Below are positions 16,244 through 26,001 of a DNA stretch of 40,202 bases, piece after piece. How positions within the stretch are numbered: the stretch's first letter is position 1; each line of letters opens with the position of its first letter. The stretch is from Cyclobacteriaceae bacterium (GTDB lineage: Bacteria; Bacteroidota; Bacteroidia; Cytophagales; Cyclobacteriaceae), in assembly GCA_022841475.1 (NCBI GenBank), contig JALHRJ010000040.1, positions 1-40,202 of the forward strand. Direction: 5' to 3'. Position numbers and translations under genes: made by a program. The notes beneath the pieces were generated by a model. The model ran no database searches and was not told the DNA's origin. It worked only from the letters and a program-made list of their open reading frames with translations.

Positions 16244-17209
16244 TTATAATTCTTTCATTAAACAAGTATAAAGATCAATCATTGTTTTAATATCATCCTT
16301 ATGCACTTTTTCGTGCGGTGTGTGGGCGTGTTGTTCGGGTGCCCCCACAAAACACCAGTCGAACGGAACGGGACTGCGTTGCAATTCGCCACCATCACTC
16401 GAGCCGCTGCCTTCTACTTCCAATTGATGGGCTATGCCATGTTTATTGGCGAGGTGAATAATTTTTTCAACAAATATTTTGCGCGGTACATTGCGGTCGC
16501 GCAATGAAATTGCTACGCCTTTGCCGTGATCAACGCCATCCGAAACCCAGGTGATGTCTGAAATTAAAGCTTGCCGAACTTTCCAAGTTTTATACATATA
16601 GTCAGCTAAATACCCAACCGCCCCACCACCGTGTTCTTCCCAGCAACTGAAAACAATCAATCCATCTTTAAGAGTTTCGGCCACTTTCAATGCATTGTAA
16701 ATGCCCAGGCGATTGTCGAGATAAGCTGATTCGATATAGTCTTTGCTTTCCACGAAGTTTACTTTGTAAGTAAGTGTGGTGCCGCGGTCGATAGCGCGGC
16801 CAAATTTGTAAAAGGCATGACTGTCTTTGTCAAACTCCAACGTGCACTCAATCGGTCCTTTACTATCACGGCCCACTAACCGGGTTTCTGTTTCTGCATC
16901 CGGACTACCAATGGCAAGCAATTGATTAAAATACCGGACGGTAAAACCCACTGAATCCATGTGCGCAAAAATGGCTGTACGTGGTTTGCCAAATTTAAGA
17001 ATCAGGCAATCCTGAAATTGCTCACCTTGAATGATTTGAGGTTTGTGTTTCCAGTTTTTCTGTTGCTGCTTGATGTAGTTGATAATAAATTCCTTTACAG
17101 GTGATTCCGCACCCGAGGGCGCATGAATTTCGCAAAGTTGCTTGAGGAGTTTCGTATCCAGGGTTTGTGGTTGGGCCTTAGCAGCTTTTTTATTTTTCTT
17201 AATTGCCAT
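16244..17209 (-). CDS. M42-like zinc aminopeptidase
   Basis: A cytosolic metallopeptidase of 321 residues from ATG 17209; the longer frame begins at a TTG. Metal and catalytic residues fit the M42/M20 (MH clan) fold: H83 and D85 in AHMDSVGF, bridging D165 in YLDNRLG, catalytic pair E191-E192 in WEEHGGG, D218 in SDITW, and H296 in HAHTPHE. The start has a Lys/Ala-rich stretch (MAIKKNKKAAKAQ) not typical of the family. It probably removes N-terminal residues from peptides. It is divergent from upp, and the GH109-type gene follows 10 bases after its stop. Confidence 0.8.
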   Translation of the reverse strand: MAIKKNKKAAKAQPQTLDTKLLKQLCEIHAPSGAESPVKEFIINYIKQQQKNWKHKPQIIQGEQFQDCLILKFGKPRTAIFAHMDSVGFTVRYFNQLLAIGSPDAETETRLVGRDSKGPIECTLEFDKDSHAFYKFGRAIDRGTTLTYKVNFVESKDYIESAYLDNRLGIYNALKVAETLKDGLIVFSCWEEHGGGAVGYLADYMYKTWKVRQALISDITWVSDGVDHGKGVAISLRDRNVPRKIFVEKIIHLANKHGIAHQLEVEGSGSSDGGELQRSPVPFDWCFVGAPEQHAHTPHEKVHKDDIKTMIDLYTCLMKEL

Positions 17210-17271
17210 ATTCTGCAACTTTATCGTAAATTTTCGTGTGTTGTATTATTTGCAAGTAGAAAAATAAATTC

Positions 17272-17919
17272 ATGAATCTGATCAATCTGGGGGATCAAAA
17301 TTCGATTGCCAACCAATTTTTGGCCGAGGTGCGTGATATAAGTATCCAGCCCGACCGGATGCGGTTTCGAAAAAACCTGGAACGATTGGGTGAAATTATG
17401 GCCTATGAGATTTCTAAAACATTAACGTATCAATCCCATTCTATTGAAACACCGCTTACCCGCACCACAGCTAAGAGGTTAAATAATCTACCGGTATTGA
17501 TTACTGTATTGCGTGCCGGTCTTCCTTACTTTCAGGGTTTCCAGAATTACTTTGATCAGGCCGATGCAGGTTTTATCGGAGCTTATCGCAAAGAAGGTGG
17601 TGAAGAAATCAAGATTCAGCTGGAGTATATGGCCACTCCGGATCTGAAGAATAAAGAAGTAATCCTGATTGATCCCATGTTAGCCACGGGTAAGTCATTT
17701 ATCCGATCAGTCAAGGAATTGCTGAGCAACGGAACGCCACATCATTTGCATATTGCTTCCCTGATTGCCTCCCCGGAAGGAGTTCAATACCTCCGTCAAA
17801 ATCTTGCGATTCCTTTTACTATCTGGACGTTTTCGTTAGATGAAAAATTAGACACCCGCTTTTATATTGTGCCGGGTCTGGGTGATGCCGGAGATTTGAG
17901 TTTTGGAGAGAAACTTTAA
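17272..17919 (+). CDS. upp: uracil phosphoribosyltransferase
   Basis: Cytosolic pyrimidine salvage enzyme: uracil + PRPP to UMP + PPi. The 215 residues match the family length. The PRPP-binding loop is VILIDPMLATGKSF near 138-151; TVLRAGLPYFQGF near 82-94 and the C-terminal PGLGDAGDLSFG (uracil-binding) are both family signatures. It starts at ATG 17272, with 62 bases to the divergent M42-like gene. The membrane protein gene follows after about 70 bases. Uridine kinase (udk), which also makes UMP, is elsewhere in the window. Confidence 0.95.
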   Translation: MNLINLGDQNSIANQFLAEVRDISIQPDRMRFRKNLERLGEIMAYEISKTLTYQSHSIETPLTRTTAKRLNNLPVLITVLRAGLPYFQGFQNYFDQADAGFIGAYRKEGGEEIKIQLEYMATPDLKNKEVILIDPMLATGKSFIRSVKELLSNGTPHHLHIASLIASPEGVQYLRQNLAIPFTIWTFSLDEKLDTRFYIVPGLGDAGDLSFGEKL

Positions 17920-17989
17920 AGGTGATGACATAAGGTTCAAAATTTAAATTACCAGACTGCTACTATGAATTTGAAATTTTGGAATTGAT

Positions 17990-18457
17990 ATGTGGGAAGA
18001 GATTTTGAAGGCGTTTTCGGTTTATCTGTCCAGCATGATCAAGTTTATATTTGGACCGATCGGAGGGAAGGCGGCCGGATTACATTTAATAACGACTGTA
18101 GTGGTGACGGCTGCTGGTATGATGACCGTGGTAGTTGCTTTTACATACTTTGGTGAATTTATTCGAAATAGAATTCTGGATCGGGTTTTTAAGAAGAAAA
18201 AACCTGCGGTAGACATGGCGCCACCGAAGGCAGGTTTTTTTAAAAAATATGGATTGGCGGGTATTGCCTTTTTTACACCGATCATACTTACCCCTATTGG
18301 AGGCACGCTACTAGCGGTGGGGTTAAGTACCAACCGGGAGAAGATAATTTTCTATATGCTGATCAGCGCCTGTGTTTGGTCAATTATTTTGACGTGCGCA
18401 GTTTATTTTGGCTACGATGCGGTGATGAATTTTATTAATAAGGTGCAGCCGGTGTGA
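17990..18457 (+). CDS. small integral membrane protein (possible small multidrug export family)
   Basis: The protein has 155 residues and four likely membrane stretches: about 10-27, 30-53, 86-110 and 118-142. The block GLAGIAFFTPIILTPIGG, with two Pro-Ile/Pro-Gly kinks, resembles re-entrant parts of the putative small multi-drug export family (PF06695) and DedA-like proteins, but this is a weak match and no transport function should be assumed. A basic linker KKKKPAVDMAPPKAG joins the two halves. The DNA of this linker forms a perfect 11-bp terminator-like hairpin (18197-18240). It follows upp by 70 bases and converges on the metalloprotease gene. Confidence 0.65.
   Translation: MWEEILKAFSVYLSSMIKFIFGPIGGKAAGLHLITTVVVTAAGMMTVVVAFTYFGEFIRNRILDRVFKKKKPAVDMAPPKAGFFKKYGLAGIAFFTPIILTPIGGTLLAVGLSTNREKIIFYMLISACVWSIILTCAVYFGYDAVMNFINKVQPV
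18197..18241 (+). terminator. terminator-like hairpin inside a coding sequence
   Basis: AAAAAACCTGC (18197-18207) pairs perfectly with GCAGGTTTTTT (18230-18240), with one more T after. The loop holds a second small palindrome, TGGCGCCA (18216-18223). It has the A-tract, stem and T-tract form of an intrinsic terminator, yet lies in the middle of the membrane protein gene. It reads the same on both strands. Confidence 0.55.
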
Positions 18458-18478
18458 TTAATATTTGAACATTTAAGT

Positions 18479-19721
18479 TTAATTAATTCTTAAAGAGACT
18501 ACATCCTTAGGTTTCATGTCTGGTGTGCTATATGGGTAGGCATTTACCCGGCCGCTGATATTTTTGGATGTTGGAAGGAACGGAAAATTATCTAGTGTGT
18601 ACCGCATGCGTTCTACTTGTTGGGCACTAAATGTATCACGTCCTTCTCCGCCACTTATCCATGTAATTATTTCTAATAAATTCCTGACCTCCGCAAGACT
18701 TGACAGACTTCGAATTAGACAAAATTATCCCAACAGTATTTAATTTGAAGTGCCAGGTATCAGCGCATAGATCACCTTGTGTGCTACAGGTTTCATCGAA
18801 AACATGCAATAAGTTTAGAATGTGACCTAATTCATGTGCTAAAACATCCGATTCTCTATCGTGAAATGCTGTTGCATTCAGGTATACACCATATGGATAG
18901 TTTGGAAACGGAGACGAAGAAGGTGATAATTCAGGCAAAAATGCCCAACTTAAGCCATCATCAGTCTTTCCCACCCAAATGTTAATATACTTCTTTGGAA
19001 ACCAGAAATTGCCATCATAAGCTATGTCTATCCATTTAGTATCATCGAGGCTTCCTATAGTTGGTGTATTAATTGTAACTATATCAAGTCCCTTAACTTC
19101 AAGTAGATCACCCTCAGGGTTTTTTTCAGCGAGAGAAAACTGAATGTATGCATTTGAACCATTGGGGTCTTTTGACCCTCTTAGATTTCCAAATGACATG
19201 TTTATTCGACTGAGATTTTGCTCTAACTCAATTTTGAGTTCTTCTTTCTTGTTAGCAGTTACCTCATCATTGGTTATATAGTGGAAGATTACGGGTAGAG
19301 TAACCTGTGCATGTTTTATTTCCAAAATGGCTTTAACTTCAATTAATCCATTGAGTGTGGCTTCGTCAGATAGTCCTTTTATGCGGAATGAATACGTTCC
19401 TTCGCGGCTAGGTTTAAATTCATACGGATAGTCCAATACCTGGCCATCACTTGCTTCAATTTTTATAAAACCGTTGGTCTGAGAACCTGGAAGAAAGATC
19501 TCTTTCTTATTCGCATCATAGGCGGTAATTTTTAATGTAAGTACATTAACATTGTTAATAACAATGGTTGCAGAACTTGAATTATGCGACAGAGATAAAT
19601 ATCGGATATTTTCAGGTATACCCTTAACTATCGAATCATCATCTTCGCAACCTGTGCTGAAGATCATCAGAAACAAAATCCATGGTGCAGGAGCAAAACG
19701 AACCTTTGATATATAATTCAT
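18479..19721 (-). pseudogene. M43-like metalloprotease lipoprotein broken by a one-base frameshift
   Basis: The intact frame starts at ATG 19721 (a GTG at 19727 is also in frame). It encodes a lipoprotein signal with lipobox IFSTGC (Cys25) and a Ser/Asp-rich N-terminal half. The zinc motif is HELGHILNLLH (H296, E297, H300, H306), where Asn303 replaces the usual metzincin Gly. The frame stops after NNYMDKWRRRT at 18636. If one base is skipped at about 18655-18656, the reading goes on as MD-SGGEGRDTFSAQQVERMRYTL and ends SLRIN at the TAA 18479-18481. This resembles the usual end after the YMD Met-turn. The restored protein is 413 residues. The break could be a real mutation, a sequencing error in an A-run, or programmed slippage. 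Its start lies three bases after the sdaA stop. Confidence 0.8.
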
Positions 19722-19723
19722 AA

Positions 19724-20629
19724 TCACTCAATTTTCTCATCCGGCATAATCTCAATATCCCGAATCAATACTCTTTTACTGATGGCTTGTCCGGTTTTTG
19801 TGGCGGCCAATCCACCCAGCGCAGTTTCTTTATAACGTGTTTCCATGCTGGCACCAATTTCCCCCATCGCTTCAATGACTTCATCAACAGGAATTACACT
19901 GCTTACATTAGCCAACGCAATTTGTGCCGAGCTGTTGGCGATAGCAGCCGCACTCGCATTGCGCACCACACACGGAACTTCAACCAAGCCAGCTACAGGA
20001 TCACATACTAATCCCAACATACATTGCACCGTAATAGCCACGGCATTAAAAATCTGATCAATGTCGCCATCTAAACAATAGACAATAGCACCCGCGCCCA
20101 TGGCAGCCGCGGTTCCGGTTTCTGCCTGGCACCCTCCAACAGCGCCTGAGATACTTGCCTTTTGTTCCATGATTAGCGCGATACCTGCAGCCAGCAACAT
20201 GGCTTCTGAAATTTTTTTGTCGTCAATCTTATGAATTTCCTGAAGTGTATAAAGAACACCCGGCATAATGCCTGAGGCACCTGCGGTGGGTGCCGCCACT
20301 ATTCTACCCATACATGAATTAACTTCTTTTGCTGCAAGCGCCCGCGAAATCAGATTCTGAAATTCTTTTGAAAGAACCGGCTTCGGATAGCGATAAACTT
20401 TTTTTGCGCCATTGTTGATCATTCCTGATCGGGAAGTCATGTCTTCCTCCAACCCGGTATGCACGGCATCCTTCATCACTTCCCAGGCCTTTGCAAGACC
20501 GTCCCAAATCTGTTGTTCGGTTCTTCCTTTTTGCTCGTGCTCATAGTCCAACACCGCCTGCACCACTGATTTATTGTTTTCAGTGCAATAGGTTTTCCAC
20601 CCCTCAAATGAATCAAACAGAAAAGCCAT
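19724..20629 (-). CDS. sdaAA: L-serine ammonia-lyase, iron-sulfur-dependent, alpha subunit
   Basis: Cytosolic L-serine dehydratase: serine to pyruvate + ammonia, with a [4Fe-4S] cluster. From ATG 20629 (MAFLFDSFEGW) the protein has 301 residues; the longer frame begins at a TTG. Alpha-chain signatures are present: GRIVAAPTAGASGIMPGVL, the cluster-region Cys in VGGCQAETGTAAAMGAGA, and CMLGLVCDPVAGLVEVPCVVRNA. The last two blocks hold the conserved cysteines. The beta subunit (or domain) that two-chain enzymes need is not in this window and should be elsewhere. The metalloprotease lipoprotein starts three bases after its stop, so the two are translationally linked although functionally unrelated as far as I can tell. 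There is a 207-base gap upstream. Confidence 0.9.
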   Translation of the reverse strand: MAFLFDSFEGWKTYCTENNKSVVQAVLDYEHEQKGRTEQQIWDGLAKAWEVMKDAVHTGLEEDMTSRSGMINNGAKKVYRYPKPVLSKEFQNLISRALAAKEVNSCMGRIVAAPTAGASGIMPGVLYTLQEIHKIDDKKISEAMLLAAGIALIMEQKASISGAVGGCQAETGTAAAMGAGAIVYCLDGDIDQIFNAVAITVQCMLGLVCDPVAGLVEVPCVVRNASAAAIANSSAQIALANVSSVIPVDEVIEAMGEIGASMETRYKETALGGLAATKTGQAISKRVLIRDIEIMPDEKIE

Positions 20630-20836
20630 GCGAAATATTTTTACTAAGTTCGATTGTAATTCATTGCCTTTCAAACGTTTGAATGAATATTTTAAGAAGT
20701 AATAAATTGAATTTGATCAGTTTGTCGCAGGGATTATAAAAAGCAGCTTTGGAAGATGCTCAAAATGTGTATTTGTGAATATTATACTACTTCGATACTA
20801 GTCTTAAATCTGAAAGATAAGTACGGGTTGAAATAA

Positions 20837-21295
20837 TCAAAACTCTATTTCTCCCAGCAGGACCGCGTTCTTCAATACATAAATCATTTGATCAGGATCG
20901 GTAGTATTAATGGAGAGTATACCTTTTACTTCAATCGGTTTGTCGGTATAGGGAGTAGCATTGGTGAGAAAGACTTCAACCACCGATTCAGGTCCACCAA
21001 CTCCACAAAAGAAGCAGGCATTAAGGGGAAGAGAAGAGAGAATAAAATGAGAACCCTTCATTCCATTTTCAAAAGGAACCATATAGCCGGGTAGCGTAAT
21101 TTCTTTTCCCGCTAGTGCGAGTGTCTCTTTAGCAAAGTTCGGTTTATCGAATTCCCCCTGAGCATCTTTTTGTTTTTGCCAAGTAACATTATAAAGTTTG
21201 GGCCAGGTAAGGGAGGGGAATCCTTCATAGGTATTCTTCTGGGCAAAAGAAGAAAAAGCGCTAAAACAGAAAACAACTAGTAAGAATAATCTCAT
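20837..21295 (-). CDS. small secreted protein, DUF3299-like
   Basis: The protein has 152 residues with a signal peptide ending SSFAQ (about 19). The central part reads LPGYMVPFENG, then HFILSSLPLNACFFCGVGGPESVVEVF, with a C-x-x-C pair. This pattern (a GYMxP strand, a proline-flanked Cys pair, then a small beta part, EVKGILSINTTDPDQ) recalls DUF3299 proteins, whose role is unknown. The Cys pair could bind metal or form a disulfide. It overlaps the histidine kinase stop by four bases (21292-21295), so both are on one transcript and translationally coupled. Confidence 0.65.
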   Translation of the reverse strand: MRLFLLVVFCFSAFSSFAQKNTYEGFPSLTWPKLYNVTWQKQKDAQGEFDKPNFAKETLALAGKEITLPGYMVPFENGMKGSHFILSSLPLNACFFCGVGGPESVVEVFLTNATPYTDKPIEVKGILSINTTDPDQMIYVLKNAVLLGEIEF

Positions 21296-22932
21296 AACTC
21301 CGGCACCTCCACGGTAAATTTCGAACCCTTACCGTATTCTGACTTCATACTGATTTTTGCGCCTATTTTTTGTGCTGATTCTTTCGCAATGTAAAGTCCC
21401 AGGCCGGAACCTTTCGATCGATCAGAAGCGCGAAAAAACATTTCGAAAATTTTAGGGCTCAGCTCCGGTCTGATACCTTCCCCATTGTCTTCCACATGAA
21501 TCATGGTGTTTTTTGATTCCCGCTGCGATGAGATTTTGATGGTTTGAGTATGACCTGGAATTCGTTTTTGAAATTTGATGGCGTTACTAATAAGATTACT
21601 AAGGATAATTTTCAGTCTGACTTTATCTTGTTGAATGGTGTTAACGTCAAGGTCAAGCAAGTCAATTTTCACATTGGCGAAATCTTCGGTGTATTTAAGA
21701 TTATCCAGAATTTCCTGACAGAGTTCTCTCAACTTAACTTGTTCGGCTAAAACCTCCTGACGCTTATTTCTTGAGTAGTCTAAAATTTCAGCAATAAATG
21801 AATCTAATTTCAAAACACTTTTTTCGATTTCGTTTAAATAAAGATTACTGGATTGAGGAGAAACATCCATTTTGCTGATAGTTACTAGGCCAAGTATGGA
21901 TTTTAGCGGAGCACTCAAATCATGCGAAGCGCTGTAAACAAATCGATCCAGTTCCTTGTTGGTATTCTCCAACTCTTCGTTTTGATTATGAAGTTGTTTT
22001 TCAACAAGCTGTAAATCTGAAATCACTCGTGCTGTGATGGCAACAAAAATGGAGAGCAGAAGGTTTCCCAGAAAATTTGAGTACAGCATATCTTGCGAAC
22101 TGAAAAGCTGACCCGGTGAACTTTTAGTGAAAGCAGGAATTACATATGTAATCGTGAATACAAATAGGTTGCAAAAGGCAGCTTCACCAAAACCAAATCG
22201 AATTGCTACATACAACGAGATAATACCATAGGCAAACCAGTATTTTTCAAACGGTATGAGTAGTGTAAGGATAATTAACGAACTATATATTATTCCTTTT
22301 TCTACTTTCTGCATAATGGAACCAGGGACAGGTCGCACTAATAGTTGATCGGGAGGTGATAACAACCAGCCCTTGTGTTGCATCAACGGAGTAACGGAAT
22401 AAAGAAGCGGAATTGAAATTCCAAAGTTAGCCATGAATTCACCCAGCCAATTCCGTAGGAATAATATTCCAAAAGTATCCATGGATTGTTCGCCAAACTG
22501 TATGAGCGGGAATTGTAATAGTATAAGTTCTAAGGTGATTGGAATTAGCAAAGCAAAAACAATAAATAGAATAAGTTGTCGGGTGTTTGGCAGCCAATAT
22601 TTGCCTTTGATAATTTTTCTAAACAAATGGTAAGAAATGATGACACCGATAACTTCAGAGACCGAGAATATCGGCCACAATCGCCAGTCCGCAACGCCCC
22701 AGAAGTAGGTATTTAAGGTTGCAACAATATACATAGTGGGGATTACGCGGGCTAAACCCCACCAGTTAACCAATACGATGGCAATGGCGGTGGGTAGGTA
22801 AAAGGTACTTATGCCTTGATCGTATTTGAAAAGTAGAGAAATGTGGCTAGCTGCATGAAAAAGGACAAAAGGTACTACCCATGTCCACCAGGGAAGTTTT
22901 TGGCTCTCAGTATGTTCTTTTGACTTGTTCAC
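21292..22932 (-). CDS. MASE1-type membrane sensor histidine kinase
   Basis: The protein has 546 residues. Residues about 15-300 form a multi-helix membrane sensor (eight or so helices; the early HISLLFKY..FYLPTAIAIVLVNWWG looks like MASE1). A short coiled coil (305-330, LEKQLHNQNEELENTNKELD type) leads to a HisKA domain with phospho-acceptor His337 in SASHDLSAPLKSIL. The ATPase follows, with N box NLISNAIKFQ, DNGEGI (G1) and GSGLGLYIAK (G2). No response regulator is beside it, so its partner is elsewhere. The ligand is unknown. It is the first gene of a two-gene unit with the small secreted protein, which suggests the pair works on one envelope signal; that is inference. Confidence 0.88.
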   Translation of the reverse strand: MNKSKEHTESQKLPWWTWVVPFVLFHAASHISLLFKYDQGISTFYLPTAIAIVLVNWWGLARVIPTMYIVATLNTYFWGVADWRLWPIFSVSEVIGVIISYHLFRKIIKGKYWLPNTRQLILFIVFALLIPITLELILLQFPLIQFGEQSMDTFGILFLRNWLGEFMANFGISIPLLYSVTPLMQHKGWLLSPPDQLLVRPVPGSIMQKVEKGIIYSSLIILTLLIPFEKYWFAYGIISLYVAIRFGFGEAAFCNLFVFTITYVIPAFTKSSPGQLFSSQDMLYSNFLGNLLLSIFVAITARVISDLQLVEKQLHNQNEELENTNKELDRFVYSASHDLSAPLKSILGLVTISKMDVSPQSSNLYLNEIEKSVLKLDSFIAEILDYSRNKRQEVLAEQVKLRELCQEILDNLKYTEDFANVKIDLLDLDVNTIQQDKVRLKIILSNLISNAIKFQKRIPGHTQTIKISSQRESKNTMIHVEDNGEGIRPELSPKIFEMFFRASDRSKGSGLGLYIAKESAQKIGAKISMKSEYGKGSKFTVEVPEL

Positions 22933-22982
22933 AGAAGTGGCTAAGTTACTATTCCAATATAAAACATTTCAGTCCCCGAAAG

Positions 22983-23009
22983 AAAAAGAGCTGCCTTTGC
23001 TGGCAGCCC
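22983..23009 (-). terminator. intrinsic terminator after gcvP
   Basis: On the minus strand GGGCTGCC pairs with GGCAGCTC (plus-strand 23002-23009 and 22988-22995, one G-U pair), loop six bases, followed by five T then CTTT. It lies about 30 bases after the gcvP stop. Confidence 0.8.
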
Positions 23010-23038
23010 CAAATTCAAAAACAAGAATACAAATATTA

Positions 23039-25933
23039 TTATGCTTCTGCTTTTTGATATTCTTCAATGGGCAGACAACTACATACAAGGTTTCGATCGC
23101 CATAAGCATTGTCGACACGGCTTACACTTGGCCAGAACTTACCTTCTTTTACAAAAGGCAATGGATAAGCTGCTTTTTTTCTGCTATAAGGTTGCGTCCA
23201 TTCATCAGCCGTAATAATTGCAGCTGTATGAGGTGCGTGCTTGAGTACGTTATGTTCTTTATCAACCTTTCCCTCTTCTATTTCACGAATTTCATTTCTG
23301 ATTTCAATAAGGGCATCAACAAAGCGATCCATTTCTGCTTTCGGTTCGCTTTCCGTGGGCTCAATCATCAAGGTGCCAGCTACCGGAAATGAAACTGTTG
23401 GAGCATGGAACCCATAATCCATCAATCGTTTCGCGATGTCTTCCACCTCCACACCTGATTTTTTAAAATCACGACAATCCACAATCATCTCGTGCGCACA
23501 CCGGCCTTTGGTGCCTGTGTATAAGATTTTATAATGACCGTTTAGTCTTTCTTTAATATAGTTAGCGTTGAAGATGGCAAGTTTGGTCGCGTTGGTTAAT
23601 CCTTCACCGCCCATCATGGCAATGTAAGCATAGGAGATAACGAGGATACTGGCACTACCCCACGGAGCTGCCGACACCGCAGTAATAGCATGTTCGCCTC
23701 CGGTTTTCACAACAGGATGCCCTGGTAAGAATGGTCTCAATTTGTCATTCACACAAATTGGGCCCATGCCGGGGCCGCCACCACCATGCGGAATGCAAAA
23801 AGTTTTGTGAAGATTTAAGTGACAAACATCGGCACCAATATTGGCTGGTGAGGTGAGTCCCACTTGTGCATTCATATTAGCACCATCCATATAGACCAAT
23901 CCACCGTGCGCATGAATTGTGTCGCAGATATCAATGATCGCTTCCTCAAATACTCCGTGTGTGGATGGGTATGTCACCATCAGGCAAGCAAGGTTGTCTT
24001 TGTATTGTGTGGCTTTTGCTTTCAGATCGGCTACATCAATCTTACCTTCTTCATCCGATTTCACCACCACCACGTCCATACCGGCCATGACCGCACTGGC
24101 CGGATTGGTGCCGTGTGCTGATGAAGGTATCAACGCAATATTTCTATGATCATCTTTTCTATTTTGATGATAAGCACGAATAACCATCAAGCCTGCATAC
24201 TCACCTTGCGCACCACTATTGGGTTGCAATGAGACTCCGGTGAAACCGGTGATTTCTTTAAGCCAGTTTTCGAGATTGGTGATCATAATCTGATAACCTT
24301 CCGTTTGATTAGCCGGGGCGAAGGGATGGAGTGCTCCTAACTCAGGCCAGGTTACCGGGATCATTTCAGTAGTAGCATTTAACTTCATGGTGCAAGAGCC
24401 CAATGAAATCATAGAATGCACCATAGACAAATCTTTATTCTCTAATTTTTTAATGTACCGCAACATCTCATGTTCTGAGTGATGAGAATTGAATACAGGA
24501 TGCGTTAGAAAATTCGAGGTGCGAATGAGTGCGGCTGGCCAGGTTAATCCCTCACCCCGTCCCGTTGGGACACCCCTCTCCCCAGGGAGAGGGGAAGGGG
24601 GTGAGGGATTGAAAATTGAAAGTATATTTTCAACATCCTTCAAGGTTGTAGTTTCATCCAATGAAATTCCAACATGATTGTCATTGAAATATTTGAAGTT
24701 TATTTCGGCTTGCTCTGCTTTTTGTTGAATAGCTTTTATATCCGTTACAGCAACTTTAAGTGTATCGAAATAATTTTTATTTACTTGTTTGATGCCTGCA
24801 GTGGAAAGACCTTTTTCAAGAAGCTGCGTTAATCCATGAATACGGCCGGCAATCTTCTTTAAGCCATCGGGTCCGTGATAGACTGCATACATGCTCGCCA
24901 TCACCGATAATAATACCTGTGCTGTGCAAATGTTTGAAGTTGCCTTCTCTCTGCGAATGTGTTGCTCGCGGGTTTGCAAAGCCATGCGATAGGCAGGATT
25001 ACCTTGTGCATCAATAGAGATTCCGATGATTCGACCCGGAATCTGCCTTTTGAATTCTTCCTTGGTTGCAAAAAATGCAGCATGTGGTCCACCAAAGCCC
25101 ATCGGCACCCCAAAGCGCTGTGAATTTCCTACGACTACATCCGCACCCATTTCACCGGGTGACTTCATCAACAATAAACTCATCAGGTCGGCCCCCATTA
25201 CCACAAAAACTTCTTTCTCGTGCGCAGACTCAATGAAGGATGTGTGGTCTTTAATCTCCCCGTTGTTATCCGGATTTTGCAAATACACGGCAAATAAATC
25301 CGGACTAGTGATATCCAGGGTTGATACACTTCCAATCTGTAGATTCACACCGATTGGCTCAGACCTGGTTTTTAGTAAATCAATTACTTGCGGGAAGGTA
25401 TTCTCATCAACAAAAAAAGTATTTGCATTTTTCTTGTTGGCTTTGCGCGATGCATACAACAAGTGCATGGCTTCCGCGGCTGCAGTGGCTTCATCCAATA
25501 ACGATGCGTTGGCGATTTCCATTCCCGTAAGGTCGATGATCATCGTTTGATAATTGATCAACGCTTCCATACGTCCTTGGGCGATTTCAGCCTGATACGG
25601 AGTATAGGCAGTATACCATCCCGGATTTTCGAGAATGTTTCTGAGAATAACACCCGGAGTAATACAATTATAATAGCCTGTTCCGAGATAGGATTTATAA
25701 ATCTTATTCTTCGACATCAGTTTTTTAAACTCTTTCAGAAACTCAAACTCTGATTGAGCTGCTGGCAACTGTAGTGCTTTTTTCAGGCGAATGTTGGCCG
25801 GCACAGTTTGATCGATCAGTTCATCTACAGAAGCGGCTTTTACCACCTTCAACATGTCTGCTATTTGCAGAGCATCTGGTGCGTTGTGTCGGGTTTCAAA
25901 TTTTTCTGAGTAGAGAGGATTGATAAGATTCAT
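23039..25933 (-). CDS. gcvP: glycine dehydrogenase (decarboxylating), P protein, with translated palindromic insert
   Basis: P protein of the glycine cleavage system: PLP-dependent decarboxylation of glycine with transfer of the aminomethyl group to lipoyl-GcvH. It is a single-chain form of 964 residues. The PLP lysine is about K710 in [16 protein letters not shown], and [15 protein letters not shown] and [10 protein letters not shown] are family motifs. Between the N-terminal half (DVENILSIF) and the C-terminal half ([14 protein letters not shown]), residues about 442-463 read [18 protein letters not shown]. These residues are encoded by a dispersed-type palindromic repeat inserted in frame. 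It falls in the interdomain linker, so activity is probably kept. gcvH and gcvT are not in the window. ndk lies 105 bases upstream on the same strand. Confidence 0.95.
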   Translation of the reverse strand: MNLINPLYSEKFETRHNAPDALQIADMLKVVKAASVDELIDQTVPANIRLKKALQLPAAQSEFEFLKEFKKLMSKNKIYKSYLGTGYYNCITPGVILRNILENPGWYTAYTPYQAEIAQGRMEALINYQTMIIDLTGMEIANASLLDEATAAAEAMHLLYASRKANKKNANTFFVDENTFPQVIDLLKTRSEPIGVNLQIGSVSTLDITSPDLFAVYLQNPDNNGEIKDHTSFIESAHEKEVFVVMGADLMSLLLMKSPGEMGADVVVGNSQRFGVPMGFGGPHAAFFATKEEFKRQIPGRIIGISIDAQGNPAYRMALQTREQHIRREKATSNICTAQVLLSVMASMYAVYHGPDGLKKIAGRIHGLTQLLEKGLSTAGIKQVNKNYFDTLKVAVTDIKAIQQKAEQAEINFKYFNDNHVGISLDETTTLKDVENILSIFNPSPPSPLPGERGVPTGRGEGLTWPAALIRTSNFLTHPVFNSHHSEHEMLRYIKKLENKDLSMVHSMISLGSCTMKLNATTEMIPVTWPELGALHPFAPANQTEGYQIMITNLENWLKEITGFTGVSLQPNSGAQGEYAGLMVIRAYHQNRKDDHRNIALIPSSAHGTNPASAVMAGMDVVVVKSDEEGKIDVADLKAKATQYKDNLACLMVTYPSTHGVFEEAIIDICDTIHAHGGLVYMDGANMNAQVGLTSPANIGADVCHLNLHKTFCIPHGGGGPGMGPICVNDKLRPFLPGHPVVKTGGEHAITAVSAAPWGSASILVISYAYIAMMGGEGLTNATKLAIFNANYIKERLNGHYKILYTGTKGRCAHEMIVDCRDFKKSGVEVEDIAKRLMDYGFHAPTVSFPVAGTLMIEPTESEPKAEMDRFVDALIEIRNEIREIEEGKVDKEHNVLKHAPHTAAIITADEWTQPYSRKKAAYPLPFVKEGKFWPSVSRVDNAYGDRNLVCSCLPIEEYQKAEA
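24546..24610. repeat. palindromic repeat inserted in frame within gcvP
   Basis: A 65-base nested palindrome. The outer arms AATCCCTCACCCC (24546-24558) and GGGGTGAGGGATT (24598-24610) pair perfectly over 13 bases. Inside are GTCCC-GTT-GGGAC (24559-24571) and CCCCTCTCCC-CA-GGGAGAGGGG (24573-24594). It is far richer in GC than the gene around it. On the gcvP strand it has no stop and gives a Pro/Gly/Arg-rich linker. Confidence 0.88.
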
Positions 25934-26001
25934 ATTTTATTCAGTTCGAATGATTAACCGGATGGGAGTGGAAAAGTTCTGGTGTAGCTGATAGTTGTTA
26001 A

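Noticed and set aside
12138..17209. Polysaccharide utilization locus around the GH5 and GH109-type genes.
   Set aside because: No SusC/SusD pair, no hybrid two-component sensor and no shared transcript; the genes are only loosely near each other.
24489..24677. Plus-strand 62-codon frame across the gcvP repeat.
   Set aside because: It is the reverse reading of the GC-rich palindrome; the minus-strand gcvP frame is certain.
25026..25550. Plus-strand 174-codon frame opposite gcvP.
   Set aside because: Antisense shadow of a strongly conserved gene; no promoter, no recognisable domain.
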